From the NCBI GenBank assembly GCA_051294375.1, contig CM119264.1:18487812-18551811 (forward strand): DNA of 64,000 bases, written 5' to 3'. Every line of letters begins with the position of its first letter. Position 1 is the first letter of the stretch. This stretch comes from Paraspadella gotoi. Taxonomy: Eukaryota; Chaetognatha. A program made the translations under genes and the position numbers. This document shows, piece after piece, positions 55,401 to 64,000 of this stretch. The notes beneath the pieces were generated by a model. That model saw only the letters and a program-made list of their open reading frames with translations, did no database searches and had not been told where the DNA came from.

Positions 55401-58400
55401 CGAGGATCTCGACGTGGACGCCTACTACTTCCTGCAACCGGTTCCGGCGCGCCAACGTCGCTACCTCCTCCGCCGGTCCGGCATCCGGAAGATCGATCCA
55501 GTCGAGAAGCTCAAATGCCGAGAAATCCGACAGAGTCGAGAAGTCTGCGGATGCGACTGCAAGGGAGTCTGCAATCCCGAGACTTGCATCTGCGCGCAGA
55601 GTAAGTTGGCGGGCGGATGGGTTAGGCGTTTATGAAAAAGACTGACTGACTGGATGAATGTAAATATGAAAACTTAAAGAAAACCAAAAAAGTTTAACTT
55701 GTTCTTTTTCTTTTAAAGTTCACCATTCTGAAATCATTATCGAAAGTAATAACAAAATCATTTCATTTTCTATTTAATTTCTATTGGTAGCCATTGTGTT
55801 AATCCTTTCGGCTTCGTTGAGTATAGAGATTTAACAAAGTTTGGAAATGTTTTCGTCAACGATTTTTTATTAATAAAAAATCGTTGACGAAAACATTTCC
55901 AAACTTTGTTAAATTAAATATTTAATTTCTATATAATATATACATATCATGATCAATTTATTTTAATTATCCCCTATCCCCCAGATCACATAAAATGCCA
56001 GGTGGACCGAATGTCGTTCCCCTGCGGCTGCACGAAGGACGGATGCGGCAACGTCAACGGTCGCATTGAGTTCAACCCGGTCCGCGTTCGCACCCACTTC
56101 ATCCACACTCTCATGAGGATGGAGCTGGAGCAGAAGCGGCAGCACCACGCGGCCCTCGCCGCCGCCAACATGGCCGCCGCCGCCGTTGAGGCCGCTGCCG
56201 CCGCTGCCGCCGCTACTTCAGTCTCTCAGCATCAACGGGGCATAGGTGGCGTGGGCGCCGGCGCGGGAGGCTACGTGGTCGGTGGAACCGGCGCCGCCCA
56301 TTCCATGGTGCCGCATCATCAACCGGGGCTGGCCTCCATCAACCCTCTGCCGAGAAAGACGGTTACTTTCGCCGACGACGTTGTCGACAAATCCATGGAA
56401 AATGTGGTCGGAGGCGGAAGCGGCGCCGCTGCCGCCAACTCGCTCGTCGACGGCACCGGCCTCTCCTTGTCTTACTCCAACTCGCACCATCCTTTTCCTC
56501 ACCTCCACCAACAGCAGCAAATGTTGGCAGCGAATCACTCGGCAGCGGCGTTGAACCACTCTTACGCGAGACTCCACTCTTCGGCAAAACCTTTCATCGA
56601 ACCGGCCCACCACCATTACAACGCGTTCGCCAATAACGGCGCCGGCTACCACCACCCGGGTTCCTCGACGCCGCTCATCTATCCGCCGACTCACGCGGCG
56701 CGCTTTGACGCCCCGGCAATGAGCCTGATAGGCGCGCCGCCTGATGTTAGCAGCGCCCACATTGGGTTTTCCGATACGCCCACAAATCTCAGCACGACGC
56801 CGCACCATCCCAACGCCGCTGCCTCCTCAATGGTTCCGGGACTTTCGGAGTGCGGCGCCGATGGAGCCACGCCCTTCGCCGCGCATTCCATGACGTTCGC
56901 CGACTCGGAGGCTTCGGAGCTCAACCTCGCGACGCTCTCTGCCAACGAGTTGACTTCCTCTTTCGATACGTTCGACAAGAGGATCCTAGATCGAGACGAC
57001 AATGTCTCCTCCCATCACCTTCATCACCATCACCTTCACCATCAACACCACCAGCAACGACAACAGCTTCACCTCCATCATCAACAACAGCAGCTTTCGC
57101 ATCAACAGCCACCACTTCACCAGCAAGAACACGATCTTCGCCTCCAACATCACACGCTTCATCGCGATCTCTCTCAAGAGGGGAACGATTCTTTCGCTAA
57201 CGAAGATCTTCGTCGGGTCGCATCCAGAGGGCGGATCGAAGAGGAAGACGCGTTCGGTTCGCGGGCGTCGACTTTGGACGCGGGCGGACGATTTGAGGAC
57301 TCTGAAAACGACGACGTCGTCGTCGGAGTCGCCGACGCGACGACGCAGCGCGCCAACGACGACGAGGCGACGGCGACGACCGATGGCGCTCTCGACTACA
57401 GATCCGGGGTCAGGATCGACGAGCATCAATCTACCCAAGACCTAGGGGACGACGGCTTCAGACTCGCGCCCATCGCCGGCCTTTTCGACCGAACAACGCG
57501 GGACCCGAGGACGACGACGACGACGACGACCTCGTCGATAGAATCTAGTCAAACTCCTTCGACGCCACCGACGACGAACTGCTCGAGCCATCCTGAACAA
57601 ACTCTTTCCTCGCCATCGTCGATATCTGCCTCCCTCGATTCCTCTTCAACTTTCTCGTCCAGCGCGGACGCCGCTAACGCGACGATCGACTCCGCTTCGA
57701 TATCTTCGTCGCCCTCATCCTCGGCCGTGTTCTCCACCACGATATCCGCCCGATGTACCGACCAAGCTGCGGCCACCCCGACCGACATGAAAGATCCGAC
57801 TTCTGATCAACCCGACCCTCGATCGAATCAGTTGGAAGATTTCGTCGACGAAGATTTCGACGTCGGCGAAGCGAAAGAGGATTTTGGGGGAGAATCGCAG
57901 ACCGAGGGATTCTCAGAGTCGGCGAAGCTAGAATTTGCCGAGGAACCCGATGAAGCCGAAAGTCACTCGAAATCTACGCACGAAGCTCAGACCGAAATCC
58001 GACGAAGCGCTCAGCCCGACGCCGGGTCGGACTCTCACTCAGACGCAATCCACGACGCCGGATCCGAAAACCTGCGACTCAGTTTCGCCGTCGGCTCCTC
58101 CGCGACCAACGACGACGGGGACATTGACGAAGACGCCGTCCTTTTGCCCGACCCCGGATTCCCCGGTTCTCCGAGAATGTCGCCGCCGACGGCCGGCTTG
58201 AACGGCGCTTCCAGCGTCGAGTCCGATTCCGGCTTCCGATCGGCGGACGGAAGCGACACCGACGACTCCGACGTGGGGTCGCCCGATTTGGGCGTCGTCG
58301 TTGGAGGCGCGAAGGACGTCGAATCCGGCGACAAGGGAGACGACGAAACGGGAGAGATTCGAGTCGCAGACGGCGACGACTTGCAGTCATCGTTTCGCGA

Positions 58401-58566
58401 CAACAAGGGCGACGACGCCGGCGCCGCTTCGGATCCAAGCTGCCGAGAAGAGGACGCCGGAAATGGTCGCGTCGCAGGATGCGCGTCAAAAGCGACGTCG
58501 ACACCGTTGGAGGCTTCGTTCGGCGAGATCATTAAAAAGTCCATCGTTGAGGCGGCGTCGGCTTGA
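52466..58566 (+). CDS. Cysteine/serine-rich nuclear protein (CSRNP/AXUD1 family)
   Basis: The family consists of nuclear DNA-binding, transactivating proteins linked to axin/TGF-beta/JNK-responsive growth control and apoptosis. Coding exons: 52,466 to ~53,314 (acidic, frame unclear), 53,467-54,192, 54,377-54,519, 54,625-54,738, 54,817-54,927, 55,038-55,221, 55,332-55,600 and 55,985-58,566 (TGA). Family blocks, in order: [24 protein letters not shown] with [15 protein letters not shown]; a Gln/Lys-rich helix; [11 protein letters not shown]; and the ten-Cys core ([29 protein letters not shown]) ending in [19 protein letters not shown]. The product would be about 1,650 residues, far longer than the ~590 of human CSRNP1. 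The extra length is the Asp/Glu-rich N-terminus and a long C-terminal exon with Ala, His/Gln (57,015-57,140) and Asp/Ser tracts. Oddities: frame changes at 52,770-53,314 and a tandem donor at 54,520/54,524. Confidence 0.95.
54232..54352. repeat. TTTTC pentanucleotide repeat in a CSRNP intron
   Basis: About 120 bp of TTTTC/TTTTTC units fill most of the 184-bp intron 54,193-54,376 and double as an oversized polypyrimidine tract before the TTATCAG acceptor. Confidence 0.9.
55253..55300. repeat. AACAACG-type tandem repeat in a CSRNP intron
   Basis: (CAA)n grading into GAACAAC 7-bp units, about seven copies, in the intron 55,222-55,331. Confidence 0.8.
55829..55914. repeat. Perfect 86-bp palindrome in the last CSRNP intron
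   Basis: Both 43-nt arms (55,829-55,871 and 55,872-55,914) are fully complementary with no spacer; I checked every pair and the symmetry ends at 55,828/55,915. The centre is TTTATTAATAAA. It lies within the intron 55,601-55,984, so the pre-mRNA would carry a very stable hairpin just upstream of the final acceptor. Confidence 0.95.
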
Positions 58567-61500
58567 GATGGATTCCCGCGTTGCCAAAGTTCGAGTTTCA
58601 GCGTTAGAGGCGCCAACGTTTTCGCTCGAGACAAAAGAGCAAAGCTCTGATTGATGGCGGAAAGCTAAATCGAACCAGATTTAATTTCCATTTTTGTTAA
58701 TGTTTATTCATCCATTGTCGGAAATTGCCGATTTAGAAAAAGGTAATTTGAGGTTTTGAAGATGAATTTCATTCGAGAATCTAGTCATTATATCTTCTAT
58801 TTTCCTGATCGAGGCATAAAACAGAATTTCCATTGACTGATTGTTGATTATATTTCATCCTGTTGTTCAACGAATCGCATGGTTCACTACATCCTTATAC
58901 TCCAAAAAATTACGTTGTTTCTTACAAAGATATTAAAAAGAAATATATTGATTCATTGAGATTGTTACACCCTAGGCGTTGAAGATTTACTTCGCTCAAA
59001 AAAATGTACATAAATTACTTAGGCTTTTTGAAGTGATTTTGCAATGAACATTTCGTGTTATTTATATACGTAGAACGGGTTTTTTAGAATCTGAGAAAAA
59101 AACTATTCTTACTTTTTCATTTTCTAGATTTCGACCAGAGTTATTACAATGAAGTGGTGCATGCTAAAAGATTTACGGGAACGACTAGGATTTTTTTTAC
59201 AATTTTGATACAAAGTTTAAATTTGTTTTTTCTTAGTAGAGATTTTTACGAAATTCAATTTGAACCATATTGTATTTTTCAGTTGCCTTTTTTTCCCAGT
59301 ATATGCCGAGAAGAGTCGTTTAGATGAACGAGCTCCTTTATTTTATTACGCTGCATGCTGTAGTTGGTAGGTATTCTTTACTCTAAATAAGTTACGTTTG
59401 TTGCCAATATTGTAGAAATTGTGTCAAAATGTTACTTTTTTCAGACTTAATATTGAAAAGAAGAGAGTATTGTTTATATTTTTATCGCAATCTTGTCGGG
59501 TCTAATCACGCCGCAACATATTTCCCCGCCCCCCCCCTGGTTTGAAATCTACAATCGTAACTTCTTAAAGAGTGCATGCCATAAATTATTATATACATTC
59601 TCACGGACAGTTAATAAAATCTTTCGCGCCAAAAAAGCTAAAATGAAGAAAAGTAAGCAATAGGACGACTACTAACAAAATCACTTTGGAGGATTAATGA
59701 CAAAAGGCCCCCAAGTGTTGGTTATCTGATTCCATAATGCATCAAATTGTTTTCATCGAAATTGATCTTTGGTAGAAATTTTACTTATTAGGTTTTAAAC
59801 CTAGACTAACTTTTTGTCAGATAACGTTCACATGGTTTTCTTCACGAGATATCGATAATTCTTAAAGAGATTCGTTCATGAATGACATTATTTATCATTT
59901 AACCATACCCGTGAAAAATATTATTGTCCTTTTCTTCTTAGCATATCTCATCCTTTTTTTTTAGTCAAGTGCGTATCGTATGTTACATTGTCTGTCATAA
60001 AAGTTGATAATCTATAAAAGAGAGCTTTTATCAAACATTAGTTGATAGCTAGTCATAAATGTATTAGAATACTGTTCCTAATAGCTCATGATTCTAACGT
60101 AAGAAATGAGTGATTAAGTTGAACTGCTGGTTTTAAACTTTTATCGAAGATAACCGTGCCAGTTTTAAAAGAGTGGAAAAGCTAACAAATTTAAACTAAA
60201 TACGTTGGAAGTTCTTTTGGCGATGTAGTGAGTTTCTCGAGGTCTTGGTCTCGGCGAAACAATTCATCAGCGTTCTGTCCGCTTTTTATTGGTTATGAAC
60301 AATCTAACTGAAAACGGAAAGGAAGTTCCAGCTCGAAAACTAAACTGAGCATTTTTTAGAAAAGTACACTTTTCATATATTTTCTTTTAGATCTGAGAAT
60401 GCTCTTTTCTTTTACATCAGTATGTAAAATTAGTTTAAGAAGAAGTCGCTTTGTCGCTAGTCATCGAAAATAATCTCGTATTAACAAATGCTATAATAAA
60501 GATGTAGTCCTCAACTTTATTTTAGATTTTATGAAATTTTATCAAGTTTTTATAAAATTTGGCTCCTTATTATACAAACAGACTTTAGGAATACCAATTG
60601 GACTAGATTCATGTCAAGATATTGCCAAATTTTGAATTATTTTGAATTTGTCAAATAATAATTAAGGAATCACAAGACAATTTTAAAATTGCTCAAGATA
60701 TATTGCGGATCTTTTTACAGGAATTAAAATTTGACAAGTACGGTAGAACCCTTTTAAACAAGGTAGTATAATTTTCAATAAAACAAATAAGTACATCTAT
60801 TAGGCTCAGAGAGGGAAATTATTTTTAGATAAATATTTTCCTTTTGTTAATCTTGATTTTAAAAAAACAAACTGGAATAATTAAAAGGTTTTGGTGATGC
60901 TATTTTGTCTTTACAACCGGTATACCGGTAGTAGTTTATGTTTGAGCTTGTTTACGGAATAAAAGTTCGTTAGTTAGATCTGACGGATTTTTCAAAAAAG
61001 AAAGGTCGTTAAATAGATGGATGTTATTGTTACTAAGCGAGTGCTACAAGCATTCCGGCACTTTTATCCTTACTGTCTTTGCTGTAATAAAGTAGGCGGG
61101 AAAAAGAAAGAAAGAAAGAAAGAAAAAGAAAGATATCAAGAAAGAAACAAACAAACAGTAATTGGAAAGAATAAAAAAAATTGAAAAAGGCAAAGGAAAG
61201 AAAAAAAAATCAAGGTAAGGTCCAAAAGTTTGACCTTCAGGAAGAAATTCTTCGACGCCTCAACCGGCTGCCTTTCCTCCGTTGCCGGCTCGAAGCCTCC
61301 TTTCGGCCGACGCCGCCTCTGCAACCACAAATGCTATCAAAGAATCAACTGGTGACTAGAGAAACGAACAAAGAGACACTTTCATAAACGTTGTTAGGGT
61401 TGCGATGACGTCTATACCTTCTCTCGTCTGCCTCCGTTCATCTGCGATTCACCAACTCATATTTACGGACTTTTTCATAGACATTTATATTTGGTTGTCT

Positions 61501-62190
61501 TAGTTTTAAGTTTACATTATAATATGTGTCGTCTCAGAAACCGCGATGGCTGATGCGAGCAAAGTACAGTACCCTAGATGCAAACAGAGATCGCTCGAGA
61601 AATTGCGTTTCTAATCGGCGGCTGCGGAAAACGAAAAAAGACGATTACTGCCAGAGTTTTAGAGAAAAAAAATTAGCACGGATTTTACAGTTTTTTTAAA
61701 TCTGCTGTTTTAATTGATAATCGACAAGGTCGACATTTGGATTGGATTTGAAATTTTTTTATATTGTTTTAAAGATAGAAATTTATGTATCGTTTCTTAA
61801 TATTCGAAAAATTCATACCGATGTTATCAGCATCGCCTTATTTAGTCCGAGGTCAATTTCGAGTCCATCTTTTTACCATCCAAGTTGTCATAACGATCAC
61901 GACTCTCCTCTGTTTTTTTTTTTTGTTTTTTTTGTCTAATTCATTTCATCTTTCTCTTCATTTTCTTTCTCGTTTTCGGTGACGAGATTCTCTCTGCAGA
62001 ATGAGGATCGGTCATCGAGAGACGAGACCTTTTCATCTGAGAGGGAAAAAAAAGTCGACAAATAGAAAAAAAAATGACTAACTGGAAATATAGCGAAGAA
62101 AAAAAAAAGTCGGGAAGGCGAAACCGATGCGACATTTTCTTCCATTTTCAAAAAAAAAATTAAATAATTAAACAATTTGAAACTACAGAG
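58567..62190. other. CSRNP 3' flank and intergenic DNA
   Basis: A+T-rich after the TGA. Several ATTTA pentamers (for example TTATTTATA at ~59,059 and TTATTTATC at ~59,889) and AATAAA matches (~59,611 and ~60,495) could belong to an AU-rich 3' UTR, but the true end is unclear. A (AAAG)n run lies at 61,103-61,127. Short frames at 61,136-61,390 and 61,742-61,982 have no motif. Confidence 0.5.
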
Positions 62191-62193
62191 GCA

Positions 62194-63867
62194 ATGGCTC
62201 CCAGGGTTCGCGTCGCTAAACGGAATCATGGAAGCGAAAACGACCAAGATTATAAGTTTAGCGTCGACATAACGGCGTCTCAATCGGAAACCTTCGTTAA
62301 CAACGACGATAACGATGGAATCCTTTTGACGATGAGTGGAATATTCGCAACGCCGGCATCAAATCAAATCGTGCCTGTAGTCGAATCTAAAACCGGAGTA
62401 AGGAAGGAAGATTCTTTAGGAAGACGCCGCCCTATTCTCCGCAACGACGGCTTCGATAAAAAACTCACCAATTATCTTAATCGGGCCCTCACCCTCGCCT
62501 TTTCCTTTCCTTCCGGCAACCCTCTACATCGTTCGCCTCTTCTGTCTACCCCGCTCCTCCTTCCCACCCTTCTCCTTCTTCTCCTCCCTTCCTCCATCGC
62601 CGAGACCTGCGTTGTCGGGTGCCAGTGCCGCCAACTCCGAGGCGGCTTCTACGTCGATTGCACCCGCGCGTCCCTGACGCAGGTGCCGGAACGCGTGGAC
62701 GAGAGCGTGGTCGGCAGTTTCTACCGGAAGCGTCCCGGCGACTGTCCCGGCAACGACATGTGGAGCCTCTACGGAAGTCACGTGACGGAAGACGAGTGCC
62801 GCCAACGATGCGACGCCAACGAAGAGTGTCAAGGTTACGCCATGAACACCAAGGGCGCCTGCTACCCGAAGACGGCTTCGTGCGAGGAACCCAGAGCGGA
62901 CGAGACTACCAAAGGATATTATTTTTACGACAGGCGAGTCTAATAATATGGCTTAGCTTTTGATTACATTTATTTAGTGCATTATCCATCATCATCTGTT
63001 TTTACAAACTTTTTATTAAACTGCCTGGAACCCTAAATTAGTAATATTAGTAATATTAGTAATACAAAACTTTTGAAACATAAAATGTTAATTTTATTAT
63101 ACTCGTGTAAAACCAGGTCGGATATTCCCGCAAGCGTCAAGTTCTTCGTCCTAAACTACAATAAAATCACTATGCTGCAGAGGGAGGCTTTCAAAGGTCT
63201 GTCGCAATTGGTGGAGATCAACATGCATTCCAACTCGATTCAGGTTCTTTCTTTCTTAATCATAGAAATGGATGTTGTGATTGGTCCATGACATTAAATG
63301 CATATGAAAATTTAAATGAAAATCAAATTAAACTTTAATCACCCTGAGAATCCTCTCTTTTCTCTTCCAGGTTCTCCCGTCCGACGGCCTGCTCGGCCTC
63401 TCCTCCCTCCGCACGCTCCGCCTCACATCCAACAAGATCGGCGTCATTTCTGTCGGCGCATTCCGCGGCGCTCCGCACCTGCAGACTCTGCACCTGGAGG
63501 GCAACGTCCTCAAGGCGCTGGACGGGGATGACTTTGACGACCTTTTCGACCTCATGGAGCTCTTCCTCCAAAACAACCGGATCGAAGAGGCGTCGGCCGA
63601 GGCTTTCGCCGACCTCACTTCCCTCAAGACCCTCGACCTGTCGGGCAATCGTCTCGTCGCCCTCCCGCACGGCATCTTCGCCAACCTCCGCGTCCTCCGT
63701 AAGCTCGACCTCTCCACCAACCGGCTCCGCACCGTCGGCGCCGGCGCCTTCCTCGGCCTCGACGCAGTGGAGACGCTGAGTCTCAAGGACAACCGACTCT
63801 ACAACGTCAGCGTGGAGGAGGTTAAAAGGATGAAGAAGATCGAAGTCTTCGAGTTTATGGGGAACAG
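62194..63867 (+). CDS. Secreted/membrane leucine-rich-repeat protein with PAN-like insert (5' part)
   Basis: Exons 62,194-62,933, 63,117-63,243 and 63,371-63,867; the gene continues beyond the window. A hydrophobic stretch (residues ~115-135, LLLPTLLLLLLPSSIA) precedes an LRR N-cap (CVVGCQCRQL...VDC, ~139-156). Next comes a six-Cys module (~184-230, DECRQRC, EECQGYAM, GACYPK, YYFYDR) resembling PAN/apple domains. Nine LRRs of ~24 residues follow (for example LKTLDLSGNRL, LRKLDLSTNRL). The ~114 residues before the hydrophobic stretch look unlike a signal peptide, so the true start may be the ATG at 62,332 or a signal anchor may be used. The protein is probably extracellular and adhesive or receptor-like. 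Intron 1 fits only with a GC donor (CAG|GCGAGT, phase 2), and the last exon ends at AACAG|GTCTGT, phase 2. Confidence 0.85.
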
Positions 63868-63871
63868 GTCT

Positions 63872-63990
<119 letters not shown>

Positions 63991-64000
63991 GCAAAAGCAA

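Noticed and set aside
56218-58634. Long minus-strand and alternate-frame ORFs opposite the last CSRNP exon
   Set aside because: They are shadows of a G+C-rich coding exon; only the +1 frame continues the conserved Cys-rich domain.

Overview
This window is nuclear DNA from an animal. Genes are split by short GT-AG introns with matching phases, A+T-rich intergenic DNA alternates with CpG-rich coding DNA, and both a CSRNP-type nuclear protein gene and a secreted leucine-rich-repeat gene are present. Very long CT/GA and CTTT microsatellites, unsuppressed CpG and short introns fit a protostome, perhaps an arthropod. I cannot name the species. The assembly is a draft with runs of N, several of exactly 10 or exactly 25 N.

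Layout. 1-2,500: A+T-rich dispersed repeats (MITE-like pieces and a fold-back repeat) cut by gaps. 2,528-3,904 (minus): a nearly full-length, apparently intronless CYP2-clan cytochrome P450 whose motifs are intact but spread over all three frames. 3,905-7,200: more repeats and a CT tract. 7,243-10,872 (minus): an unrecognised eight-exon gene for a 696-residue protein; every splice phase agrees. 10,873-14,190: GA/CT-rich and gap-broken DNA. 14,192-23,717: two consecutive copies of one ~4.7 kb segment separated by exactly 25 N. 23,718-31,556: microsatellites, a 12-bp minisatellite, a candidate Cys-rich exon and two promoter-like clusters. 31,557-39,411: a second pair of consecutive ~3.5-4.3 kb copies, one carrying a 611-bp MITE. 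39,870-41,335: a third, smaller pair. 41,340-52,430: gene-poor, microsatellite-rich DNA with CCAAT and CRE motifs.

52,466-58,566 (plus): a CSRNP/AXUD1-family gene with at least eight coding exons, an acidic N-terminal region, the conserved Cys-rich core and a very long His/Gln- and Asp/Ser-rich C-terminal exon. 58,567-62,190: 3' flank and intergenic DNA. 62,194 to the window end (plus): the 5' part of a secreted or membrane LRR protein with a PAN/apple-like module between the LRR cap and the first repeat, and a probable GC-AG intron.

The genes do not form an operon or a recognisable pathway. The strongest structural signals are the noisy neighbouring duplications (probably unmerged haplotypes or uncorrected long-read gap fill), a perfect 86-bp palindrome in the last CSRNP intron, CCAAT boxes spaced exactly 31 bp at two separate loci, and the non-canonical or tandem splice donors.
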